Notes under the pieces: generated by a model
The model's input: the letters and a program-made list of their open reading frames with translations, nothing else
The model's database searches: none
What the model was told of the DNA's origin: nothing
NCBI GenBank assembly: GCA_938002665.1
Contig: CALLAE010000004.1
Coordinates: forward strand, 38,824-102,823
Length of the DNA stretch: 64,000 nucleotides
Source of the DNA: an uncultured Saprospiraceae bacterium
GTDB taxonomy: Bacteria; Bacteroidota; Bacteroidia; Chitinophagales; Saprospiraceae
Direction: 5' to 3'
Position numbers and translations under genes: made by a program
Part shown: positions 16,949 to 25,300 of the stretch, in pieces
How positions within the stretch are numbered: the first letter of the stretch is position 1
Layout of the letters: every line of letters starts with the position of its first letter

Positions 16949-19087
16949 ATGAAATTTCAACATATACTCATATTATTTTTTGCAATTCTCCTAGGAACTC
17001 AGTGTACTCCCAAAGTTGCAGAAACAGTTCAAGGGGAAATAACCATGCAGTCCACCAAAGAAACATGGAGGGCTAATGCACCTAAACCAGGACCTGCTAG
17101 AAAAGTACAAATGGGAAACTACAATGTATTTGACCTAGATAATGGGTTGAAGGTTATAGTAGTAGAAAATCACAAACTGCCTCGTGTTTCTTACCAGGTG
17201 TCATTGAATAATCTAGCCTTGTATGAAGGAGATCAAGCTGGATATGTGAGCTTTGCGGGTAGTATGCTCAGTAGAGGAACCAGCTCCAAATCAAAAGCAG
17301 ACATTGATAAAATGGTAGACCAGCTCGGAGCCTCGCTCAGCACCTCTTCTAATGGCGTTTTTGGAAGTGCACTTACTAAGCATCAAGGTACCTTACTAGA
17401 AGTTATGTCTGATGTTCTTCTGAATCCTTCATTTCCCAAAGAGGAATTTGAAAAAGTCAAAACACAAACATTATCAGGATTGCAATCTGCGAAAGATGAT
17501 CCTAATACTATAGCAAGTAATGTTGTCGCAAATGTAAATTATCCTAAGGGTCATCCTTATGGTGAAGTTCAGACCGAAGAAACTGTAAACAGAATAGAAT
17601 TAAAAAAGTGTAAGGAGTATTATGACACCTATTTCAAACCCAATAATGCCTACTTAACTATTGTAGGTGATATAACCTTAGCAGAAGCCGAGGCAAATGC
17701 GGTAAAATACTTTGGTAACTGGAAGCAAGGAAAGATACCTGTCTTAGAGTATAAGCAAGCTATGAGACCGCAAGAACCCAGAGTTGCATTTGCTAACAAG
17801 GATGGTGCTGTCCAATCTGTTGTGAAAATCACCTACCCCATAGATATGAAACCTGGCTCACAAGATGCTTTACATGCTTCTGTGATGAATGCCATTTTGG
17901 GCGGAGGAATATTTCTGGGAAGATTAATGCAAAATCTAAGAGAAGATAAAGCCTTCACCTATGGAGCTAGATCTAGCGTAAATGCTGACCGTCTAGCTGG
18001 AAGCTTTTCTGCAGGAGCCAGTGTAAGGACTGAGGTAACAGATAGTTCCATCGTGGAGTTCCTTTATGAAATGGATAGAATAGCCACAGAACCTGTATCA
18101 GAAAAAGATTTACGATTAGCTAAGAATTCTATGGCAGGTGCTTTTGCCAGATCTTTAGAATCCCCACAAAGTCTAGCCAGATATGCACAGAATATTGTAA
18201 GATATGATTTACCAGAAGATCATTACGATACTTATCTAGAGAGATTGGATGCCGTATCAATTGCAGACGTACAAAACATCGCAAAAAAACACATCACTAA
18301 AGACAATGCTAATATTGTTGTCGTCGGGAACAAAGATGAAATAGCTGAAAAACTCAAAGTCTTCGATGGTAATGGTCAACTCGATTTCTATGACGCTTTT
18401 GGTAATATTATGGAAATTCCAGATGTTAGCTTACCTGAAGACATCACAGCTATATCTGTAATAGAAAAGTATATAGATCGTATGGGGGGAAAAGAAAAAT
18501 GGCAAAATGTCAAGACAATGGCATCTACCTATTCTATGGAGGTCATGGGTATGAAGATGAATGTCGATATTATGAAGAAAGCACCCAACAAGGCAGCTAT
18601 GAAGATAGGCTCTGAAGCGATGACGATGCAGGAACAAAAGTTTGATGGCGAAAGAGCCTTCAGTGCAGCGGGTAATAACGTACAAACGGTTACAGAAGGT
18701 CCACTTTTCGAACAAGCAAAATCTATGGCTGTCATGTTCAAACACTTAGATTACACTGGTGAAGGCTATAATTTAGAGCTAAAGGGATTAGACAATGTAA
18801 ATGGAGAATCTTGTTATAAGATCATCGTGGTTAATCCTTCAGGAAAGAAGACAACTGAATACTATAGTGTCAAGTCTGGATTACTAATGAGAGAAGTGGC
18901 AACAGAAGAAACCATGGGGCAAACAATGACAGTAAGTCAAGATTTTGCAGATTATGAAACGATAGATGGCTTCCCATCTCCTAAAAAAGTGACTACTTCA
19001 GGCATGGGTCCTGCTCCTTTTGTAATGGAACTCAAATCAGTGAAGTACAATCAAGAAATAGATGATGCAGTTTTTATGATTAAATAG
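16949..19087 (+). CDS. M16 family peptidase-like lipoprotein (inactive subunit) with LolA-like C-terminal domain
   Basis: 712 residues; lipobox LLGTQC (Cys19). Residues about 50-470 form an M16 peptidase-like pair of domains, but where HXXEH should be the sequence reads YVSFAGSML, so there is no zinc site. The HPYGEVQTEETVNRI and LREDKAFTYGARS (R/Y substrate-binding type) blocks are intact, as expected for the non-catalytic partner. From about 490 on, an added domain of some 220 residues (VIEKYIDRMGGKEKWQNVKT onward) resembles the outer-membrane-lipoprotein-sorting fold seen in other Bacteroidetes proteins. Same operon as the preceding M16 gene, closed by a terminator at 19106. Confidence 0.88.
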   Translation: MKFQHILILFFAILLGTQCTPKVAETVQGEITMQSTKETWRANAPKPGPARKVQMGNYNVFDLDNGLKVIVVENHKLPRVSYQVSLNNLALYEGDQAGYVSFAGSMLSRGTSSKSKADIDKMVDQLGASLSTSSNGVFGSALTKHQGTLLEVMSDVLLNPSFPKEEFEKVKTQTLSGLQSAKDDPNTIASNVVANVNYPKGHPYGEVQTEETVNRIELKKCKEYYDTYFKPNNAYLTIVGDITLAEAEANAVKYFGNWKQGKIPVLEYKQAMRPQEPRVAFANKDGAVQSVVKITYPIDMKPGSQDALHASVMNAILGGGIFLGRLMQNLREDKAFTYGARSSVNADRLAGSFSAGASVRTEVTDSSIVEFLYEMDRIATEPVSEKDLRLAKNSMAGAFARSLESPQSLARYAQNIVRYDLPEDHYDTYLERLDAVSIADVQNIAKKHITKDNANIVVVGNKDEIAEKLKVFDGNGQLDFYDAFGNIMEIPDVSLPEDITAISVIEKYIDRMGGKEKWQNVKTMASTYSMEVMGMKMNVDIMKKAPNKAAMKIGSEAMTMQEQKFDGERAFSAAGNNVQTVTEGPLFEQAKSMAVMFKHLDYTGEGYNLELKGLDNVNGESCYKIIVVNPSGKKTTEYYSVKSGLLMREVATEETMGQTMTVSQDFADYETIDGFPSPKKVTTSGMGPAPFVMELKSVKYNQEIDDAVFMIK

Positions 19088-19105
19088 AGAAATAGAACTA
19101 ATACG

Positions 19106-19139
19106 AGGCTTGGTCATATAAATGGCCAAGCCTTTTTTT
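19106..19139 (+). terminator. Rho-independent terminator after the M16 pair
   Basis: Ten-base-pair stem AGGCTTGGTC / GGCCAAGCCT (one G-T pair) with loop ATATAAAT, followed by seven consecutive Ts. A clear transcription end between the peptidases and the menaquinone operon. Confidence 0.88.
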
Positions 19140-19222
19140 CTGCCCCTCATGGTGGAAATTTAGTTCTAGTTATCATTTGCCTTTTATGAACAACTACTAG
19201 AATTAGAATATTCATATAAAGT

Positions 19223-20254
19223 ATGAAAGCAGAAGTCTATCACAGAAAAATGAAGTTCAAAATCCCAAGCGGCACTTCTCGTGGCATACTCAAGACTAAG
19301 GATAGCTGGTTTATAACACTATCTAATGACCAACAAAGAGAAGGTATAGGTGAGTGCTCTATTATAGCTGGGCTCAGCCCTGACTTAGATAATGGACTAG
19401 AAAGTGTATTGGCAAAAATGGAAAGTGAAGCAACATTAGACTGTCTATCGGAAGATGAGCTGAACAAATTACCAGCCTTAAATTTTGCCATAGAAACTGC
19501 TAAACTTGACCTCACAGCTCAAGGTACAAAACAACTCTTCCCATCAGAGTTCTTGTCTGGTAAGGGCATCCCTATCAATGGTCTTGTCTGGATGGGCACA
19601 AAAGAGTTTATGTATGACCAGATAAAATGTAAGCTGTCTGAAGGATATGAGTGCATTAAAATCAAGGTAGCAGCAATAGATTTTGAGGAAGAGCTCAGCC
19701 TTCTTAAATACATTAGAAGCCAGTTTTCTAAGAATGATATTGAGATAAGATTAGATGCCAATGGAGGCTTTGCTGTTAGCTCTGCCTATGAGACCTTATC
19801 CAAGCTCAGCCAATACGAAATACAATCCATAGAACAACCAATAGCAGTAGGCCAACATGAAGAAATGGCTAGACTCTGTGAAAAAACACCAATAGATATC
19901 GCTCTAGATGAGGAGTTAATTGGAATTACTGACCCAGAAGTAAAAAAGCAACTGTTAAAGTCTATCCGCCCGCAATTTATTATTCTTAAACCCAGCTTAC
20001 TTGGTGGCTTTGCTGCTGCTGAGAACTGGATCTCCCTTGCCCAGTCAGAGGATATAGGATGGTGGGTCACCTCAGCTCTAGAAGCTAACATCGGCTTGAA
20101 TGCTATTGCCCAATGGACTGCAAAGCTAGAGAACCCGTTGCATCAAGGACTAGGTACTGGACAACTATTCACTAATAATCTTAGCTCTCCACTATTTATA
20201 GATAAGGGACAGTTGTATTATGGTGGTACATCTTGGCAAAAACTGACCAGCTGA
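19223..20254 (+). CDS. menC: o-Succinylbenzoate synthase
   Basis: Enolase-superfamily dehydratase that makes o-succinylbenzoate from SHCHC in menaquinone synthesis. 343 residues with the superfamily residues in order: lysines 146/148 in IKIKVA, Asp178 in RLDANGGF, Glu204 in IEQP, Asp229 in ALDEEL and Lys256 in ILKPSLLGG. Its genomic place at the head of menE-menF-menD makes MenC, rather than a dipeptide epimerase, the confident choice. Its TGA overlaps the menE ATG. Confidence 0.92.
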   Translation: MKAEVYHRKMKFKIPSGTSRGILKTKDSWFITLSNDQQREGIGECSIIAGLSPDLDNGLESVLAKMESEATLDCLSEDELNKLPALNFAIETAKLDLTAQGTKQLFPSEFLSGKGIPINGLVWMGTKEFMYDQIKCKLSEGYECIKIKVAAIDFEEELSLLKYIRSQFSKNDIEIRLDANGGFAVSSAYETLSKLSQYEIQSIEQPIAVGQHEEMARLCEKTPIDIALDEELIGITDPEVKKQLLKSIRPQFIILKPSLLGGFAAAENWISLAQSEDIGWWVTSALEANIGLNAIAQWTAKLENPLHQGLGTGQLFTNNLSSPLFIDKGQLYYGGTSWQKLTS

Positions 20255-21306
20255 TGGCTTTCATCATTGATAATACTAAAGTCGACTTTGACCATTATAC
20301 TTCCCTGAAAAAATATGAGACTACACATCCATTTGTAAAAGAAATAGTCGATTTTCTGACAGACTGGAACACTGAAACAGTACCAGTTATAAAGGTCAGT
20401 ACTTCCGGCTCTACTGGGTTGCCTAAACTTATGGAGCTCAGTAAAGCCTCTATGATATTAAGTGCTAAAAAAACACTGGCACACTTTGAATTAGTAGGAG
20501 GCGACACTGCACTTCTAGCTTTACCTGTCAAGTATATAGCAGGAAAAATGATGGTAGTCAGAGCATTGGTAGGAAATCTAGACCTCATCTTAGTCCAGCC
20601 TAGTAATACACCTATGACAGGAGTAGATGCTGAAGTAGATTTTTTGCCCCTTACACCATATCAGTTTTCAGAGTCTTATAACAACGATAATGAATGTTAT
20701 AAGAGGGTAGTGACCATTCTTCTTGGAGGTGGGCCTGTAAATCGATCAGCCAAAAATATTGCTAAATCCATCAATACAAGAGTGGTGCATGGCTTCGGCA
20801 TGACAGAAACTATTACGCATATAGCGACTCGGGATATTGATAATGATTACTATAAAGCCCTTCCTGGTGTTACATTTTCTCTAAAGGATCATAAGTTATC
20901 TATTAGCGCTGACCATCTTTCCCAAGTTATTGATACTACTGATCTTGCTGAGCTAGTTAGTACAACTGCATTTATATGGAAAGGTAGAGCAGATAACATA
21001 ATTAATAGTGGAGGCATAAAAATATCTCCAGAGCTACTAGAGGAAAAACTAGCTGGTGTAATAACAGATAATTTCTTTGTAACAGGTGAACAGGATGAAA
21101 AGCTGGGTATGAAAGTAGTACTCTATATCGAATCAGTCTCACCCGCTAAATACCATAACATAGAAAACCGTTTAAGAGCTGAACTGCCACGCTTTGAAGT
21201 ACCTAAAGAAGTATATTTGTTGCCTAGATTTTTAAAAACAGAAACTAGCAAAGTCAAGAGGAAAGAAACTGTGAGCACCTTTAGCGCAAACAAAATCAGT
21301 GTTTGA
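20254..21306 (+). CDS. menE: o-Succinylbenzoate-CoA ligase (short form)
   Basis: Adenylate-forming enzyme that activates o-succinylbenzoate to its CoA thioester. Motifs: VSTSGSTGLPKLMEL (P-loop), HGFGMTETITH (A5-type), WKGRADNIINSGGIKI (hinge) and a C-terminal KTETSKVKRKE with the catalytic lysine region. About 350 residues, shorter than the roughly 450-500 of enterobacterial or Bacillus MenE but usual, as far as I recall, for Bacteroidetes. I start it at the ATG at 20254, which overlaps the menC stop (TGATG), rather than the in-frame TTG at 20233. Confidence 0.88.
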   Translation: MAFIIDNTKVDFDHYTSLKKYETTHPFVKEIVDFLTDWNTETVPVIKVSTSGSTGLPKLMELSKASMILSAKKTLAHFELVGGDTALLALPVKYIAGKMMVVRALVGNLDLILVQPSNTPMTGVDAEVDFLPLTPYQFSESYNNDNECYKRVVTILLGGGPVNRSAKNIAKSINTRVVHGFGMTETITHIATRDIDNDYYKALPGVTFSLKDHKLSISADHLSQVIDTTDLAELVSTTAFIWKGRADNIINSGGIKISPELLEEKLAGVITDNFFVTGEQDEKLGMKVVLYIESVSPAKYHNIENRLRAELPRFEVPKEVYLLPRFLKTETSKVKRKETVSTFSANKISV

Positions 21307-21344
21307 ATGTTTAGTAAAGTAGATGGGTAATTTCGGAAGTTACT

Positions 21345-22391
21345 ATGGATAAAGAAGAACTAAAATCAGAAGGTACGATTATAGCCTATTCCATGCCAGG
21401 CACGACAGAATTTATTAATGCTACTGTACGATCTTTAACTATAGCTGACCATAATTCAAGGATAGAAGACTATGATTGGATTTTTTCTCCATTTGATCTT
21501 TCCTCTTCACACAGAATTCTTATTAAAATTTCAAGCTACGCTGCTAGTAGAAAATTTTCATGTAGACCAGTCAGAATTCTTAAAGGTAGTAGTACTTCAA
21601 TCCAGCTCTACTCTCAAAATTTTAAACTAATAAAAGATCTCATCAAATCTGGAGAATATAACAAACTGGTTCTCTCCCGTGTTAAGCATCATTATACAGA
21701 AAATGAAGACCTCTACCCATTCTTTGTAGCCTTAAAGAACCAGAATCCAAGTGCCTTCACTTATCTCATTCATATACCGGAAGTAGGAACTTGGATCGGT
21801 GCTTCACCCGAACAATTACTGAGTGAAACCCAAGAGCACAAGTACCTGACAAAAGCTATTGCTGGCACCTTAGCTCTAGAAGCAGATGCTCTACCAGTAT
21901 GGAGTAACAAGGAAATAGAAGAACATAGATTTATAGAGACTTATCTTTCTGAAGTTCTAGAAGATGAAAAGATTCCATTTGATATAACACCGACTACAAC
22001 TATCAGGGCTGGAAAGATGGCACATATCAGTTCTGAGATAACTATTGAGAAAAGCAAAGTCTCTGAACTCAGCACTTTGCTAAAACTATTACATCCCGGA
22101 CCTGCCTTAAGTGGAATGCCAAAAGAAGCGGCCACAAAGAAATTAGCTAATATAGAATCCCACTCCCGCTCATATTATTGTGGACTGCTAGGCCCACTGA
22201 AAGGGGAGCAAGGCCTAAGCCTATTTGCAAATATCCGCTGCACAGAAGCATTCCAAAATGGATTTAAACTCTATTTAGGTGGTGGTGTAACTATTGAATC
22301 CGAATTGCAAAAAGAGTGGGAGGAAACTGAACTAAAATCTTCTACTATTCTAGATCCCTTATTAAGGTTATTGGAAAATGAGCCTGCTTAA
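21345..22391 (+). CDS. menF: Isochorismate synthase
   Basis: 348-residue chorismate-utilising enzyme that turns chorismate to isochorismate. Support: YNKLVLSRVK, WIGASPEQLLS, the KAIAGTLAL loop, NKEIEEHRFIE, LHPGPALSGMPKEAA and LFANIRCTE blocks. Isochorismate synthase rather than a salicylate or anthranilate enzyme is inferred from the adjacent menD. A TAATTTCG box at 21328-21335 just before the ATG may give the menF-menD pair an internal promoter. Confidence 0.88.
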   Translation: MDKEELKSEGTIIAYSMPGTTEFINATVRSLTIADHNSRIEDYDWIFSPFDLSSSHRILIKISSYAASRKFSCRPVRILKGSSTSIQLYSQNFKLIKDLIKSGEYNKLVLSRVKHHYTENEDLYPFFVALKNQNPSAFTYLIHIPEVGTWIGASPEQLLSETQEHKYLTKAIAGTLALEADALPVWSNKEIEEHRFIETYLSEVLEDEKIPFDITPTTTIRAGKMAHISSEITIEKSKVSELSTLLKLLHPGPALSGMPKEAATKKLANIESHSRSYYCGLLGPLKGEQGLSLFANIRCTEAFQNGFKLYLGGGVTIESELQKEWEETELKSSTILDPLLRLLENEPA

Positions 22392-22394
22392 TCT

Positions 22395-24068
22395 ATGCTA
22401 ACTACCAAAAAGAAGAGCATAGCTAGACTAGTAGAGCTATGTCGTAGACATGAGTTGACAAGAATTATCTTTTCTCCAGGCTCTAGGAATGCGCCCTTAG
22501 TTATTGGTTTTAGTGCAGAGAAAGAAATGATCTGTGATACCATAGCAGATGAGAGAGTAGCCGCATTTGTAGCCTTAGGAAAATCTATTGCCTTGGCTAA
22601 GCCGGCCATTATCTGTTGTACTTCAGGAAGTGCAGTTCTCAATTATGCACCAGCAATTGTAGAAGCGTATTATCATAGAGTCCCACTACTTATTCTCACA
22701 GCAGATAGACCTAGTGAATGGATAGATCAAGGAATAGGGCAGAGCATGCGCCAAAAAGACGTCTATAAAAACTACGTAAAAGGCAGCTATCAGCTCATAG
22801 AAGAGGCAAGAACTGATGAGGAGCTAATAGCAAATGATAATGTTATCAATGATGCCATTAACTTAACCATGGAAGGTGCCCCAGGTCCTGTCCATATTAA
22901 TATCCCTTTCTATGAGCCTCTGTACGAGCAAGAAGAGCTTAAAGAGTTTACCCCTAAGCTTCACCTCCAGTCATATAAGAAACCCAACGAAACTATTCTG
23001 AATGATGAGGACAAGGAAATGTGGACGAGGAGTAGTAAGAAGTTAATCTTGGTAGGACTTATTCATCCTAATAAGAGACTGAATGCAATATTAAAAGAGC
23101 TCTCACAGAGAGGAGATCTTGTTGTTATGACTGAGACAACTTCGAATCAATATTTAGATAATTCTATCCAATGTATAGATAGAGTTCTAGAATGCATCGG
23201 AGCAACTCCTGAATTGATACCTGATTTACTTATAAGTATAGGTGGGCCCATAGTCTCGAAAAAAATAAAGCAATACTTCTTTCAACATAAGCCTGCTAAT
23301 CATTGGTATCTTGATCCAGGAGCATTACAAGATACTTTCAGAGCTCGCCCCAAGCATATTAAGGAAGAAGCGGAGCATTTGCTAAGCTTGTTGTTGAATC
23401 TGCAATCACTAAATCATAGTAGGTTCAATAATTCATGGTACAACTTGCAAAAAAATACATCTGCAATAGCATCTTCCTATATACAGGATATTACCTTTTC
23501 CGACCTACTAGTATTTGATACCATCTTCCATCAACTTCCACTGAATAGTCTAGTTCATCTAGCTAATAGTACGCCTGTACGCTATGCGCAGCTATTTGAT
23601 CAGAGACCAGATTTGAGATTTTATTCTAACAGGGGAGTGAGTGGAATAGATGGTAGCACCTCCACGGCTATGGGCATCGCTTCTGAGACGCAAAGCCTTA
23701 ATGTGCTTATCACTGGAGACATTTCATTTCTTTATGACTCTAATGCCTTTTGGCAAAAATCGATTCCTGACAATCTGAAGATAATATTGATCAATAATGG
23801 TGGAGGAGGCATCTTCCGATGCATACCGGGTCCAGACTCTACAGATAGACTAGAAGATGTTTTTGAAGCTCATCATGAGCTTACTGCTGAGCATATAGCT
23901 GCGATGTATAAGCTGACTTACAAGACAGCTGAAAATATTACGCAACTGCATGAAGCTCTAGATTATCTATGGCAATCTAAAAAAACAAGTCTATTAGAAG
24001 TATTCACACCTAGACTCAGCAATGATAAAGTCCTGAAAGGATTTTTCAAGCACATGAAAACGGGTTAG
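22395..24068 (+). CDS. menD: SEPHCHC synthase (2-succinyl-5-enolpyruvyl-6-hydroxy-3-cyclohexene-1-carboxylate synthase)
   Basis: Thiamine-diphosphate enzyme joining isochorismate and 2-oxoglutarate in menaquinone synthesis. 557 residues, the family's usual length. Seen: FSPGSRNAPLVIGF near the N-terminus, TIADERVAAFVALG with the cofactor-activating Glu, LILTADRPSEWIDQGIGQSM, the SNRGVSGIDGSTSTAMG block, ITGDISFLYDSNAFW and INNGGGGIFRCIPG around the ThDP/Mg site. Three bases after menF; last gene of the men operon here. menB is at 42.4 kb; menA, menH and the thioesterase are not in the window. Confidence 0.95.
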   Translation: MLTTKKKSIARLVELCRRHELTRIIFSPGSRNAPLVIGFSAEKEMICDTIADERVAAFVALGKSIALAKPAIICCTSGSAVLNYAPAIVEAYYHRVPLLILTADRPSEWIDQGIGQSMRQKDVYKNYVKGSYQLIEEARTDEELIANDNVINDAINLTMEGAPGPVHINIPFYEPLYEQEELKEFTPKLHLQSYKKPNETILNDEDKEMWTRSSKKLILVGLIHPNKRLNAILKELSQRGDLVVMTETTSNQYLDNSIQCIDRVLECIGATPELIPDLLISIGGPIVSKKIKQYFFQHKPANHWYLDPGALQDTFRARPKHIKEEAEHLLSLLLNLQSLNHSRFNNSWYNLQKNTSAIASSYIQDITFSDLLVFDTIFHQLPLNSLVHLANSTPVRYAQLFDQRPDLRFYSNRGVSGIDGSTSTAMGIASETQSLNVLITGDISFLYDSNAFWQKSIPDNLKIILINNGGGGIFRCIPGPDSTDRLEDVFEAHHELTAEHIAAMYKLTYKTAENITQLHEALDYLWQSKKTSLLEVFTPRLSNDKVLKGFFKHMKTG

Positions 24069-24183
24069 ATCTGGCGTTTTTGGGATGGCCTATATCTTAA
24101 CGAAGAGCGAAGATAGTACACTTTAGAAAACAGCAAGATATTCATCAACAATAATCCAATTTATTAAATGAAAAGTCGGCTAT

Positions 24184-25245
24184 CTAACTAATAAGAAGAC
24201 CATTTTTCTCCAAATTATAGTATTCTTCAAAAGAGATCATTCTTTGTCGTTGTTCATCCCAGAGCTTAGCTTGTATTGATTTCAGACTCTCTCTAAAGGT
24301 GATAATATTTGTGTACTTATTTAGGATAGGATTGTCCTTAACACATTTCTCAAGATTATAATTTGGTATTCTACTACTGAGATGATGTATATGATGAAAA
24401 CCAATATTGCCTGTCAACCACTGAAAGAGTTTAGGCAACTTATAATAGCTAGCACCACGAATGGAAGCAAGCAAAAAATCCCAATTTTCCTTCCAGTTAT
24501 TATAACTCGTATCATGTGTATGCTGAATATAAAAGAACCAGAAAGCAATTATAGAAAAAAGAAATATTATCGATAACTGGACGAATAGAAATCTTTGCCA
24601 TCCTACGATGTAAGCAAGAAAGGCATATATGCCAAATATCAAAAGGTTGTTCTTAACTTGAGACCACTTAATCCGCGAAACCATTCCACGAAAAGATCTT
24701 ACTAAAGGGACTCTATTTGATATTGTAAAATAGAAGATTGGCACTACTATAAAAAGGATGATAGGATGTCTGAAAAATCGATACTTGAACCTGCCCCATT
24801 TATTTCGATCCCTAAATTCTTTGACCGTAAGAAAATCTATATCACCTATATCTCTCTCTTCTAGTTGCCCTGTATGACCATGATGATGGTTATGTACTTT
24901 GGCCCAATACTTATAGGGAATACTGCTGAAAAGACTACAGGCATATCCTATGAAATTATTCGCTCTCTGTGACCTGGTAAAGGATTGATGACCGCAGTCA
25001 TGCTGAATAATGAAAATTCTAACTAAAAAAAATGCATTTATAAATGCTAACCCTAAAGCCAGCCATATAGAATAACTGTAGACAAAATACATCAAGATCC
25101 ACAAGGCAAGATAAGGAAGAAAGGTGTTTAGAATTTGAATGCCCGCTTTTCTAGAATCTGGGGTTTGGTATTGCTCTATCAGCTCTTTCCAGTTAGATAA
25201 TTTTGTTCGTATCTCTTGCTCTATATCTATTTCACTAAAAGTCAT
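24184..25245 (-). CDS. Membrane fatty acid desaturase
   Basis: Acyl-lipid or acyl-CoA type desaturase with a di-iron site. 353 residues, with hydrophobic segments near 45-90 and 180-240 and the three histidine boxes HDCGH, HNHHHGH and HHIHH in order and at usual spacing. Likely a delta-type desaturase adjusting membrane fluidity (inference). It lies just after ppk1 on the same strand with a 46-base gap containing part of a 16/17-base direct repeat, the most obvious candidate control sequence. Confidence 0.9.
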   Translation of the reverse strand: MTFSEIDIEQEIRTKLSNWKELIEQYQTPDSRKAGIQILNTFLPYLALWILMYFVYSYSIWLALGLAFINAFFLVRIFIIQHDCGHQSFTRSQRANNFIGYACSLFSSIPYKYWAKVHNHHHGHTGQLEERDIGDIDFLTVKEFRDRNKWGRFKYRFFRHPIILFIVVPIFYFTISNRVPLVRSFRGMVSRIKWSQVKNNLLIFGIYAFLAYIVGWQRFLFVQLSIIFLFSIIAFWFFYIQHTHDTSYNNWKENWDFLLASIRGASYYKLPKLFQWLTGNIGFHHIHHLSSRIPNYNLEKCVKDNPILNKYTNIITFRESLKSIQAKLWDEQRQRMISFEEYYNLEKNGLLIS

Positions 25246-25250
25246 TTAGC

Positions 25251-25266
25251 TAAAATTTTAGACTGT
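25251..25266 (-). repeat. Direct repeat copy next to the desaturase start
   Basis: On the coding strand it reads ACAGTCTAAAATTTTA, ending six bases before the desaturase ATG. It matches the copy at 25284-25300 apart from one extra base there, with a centre-to-centre spacing of about 33-34 bp (three helical turns). Confidence 0.55.
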
Positions 25267-25283
25267 ATAATTGTAACAAAATA

Positions 25284-25300
25284 TAAAATTTCTAGACTGT
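25284..25300 (-). repeat. Direct repeat copy at the 3' end of ppk1
   Basis: On the coding strand it reads ACAGTCTAGAAATTTTA and includes the last codons and stop of ppk1. Together with the copy at 25251-25266 it flanks a 17-base AT-rich spacer upstream of the desaturase gene. It may be an operator pair or a small duplication of the end of ppk1. Confidence 0.55.
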
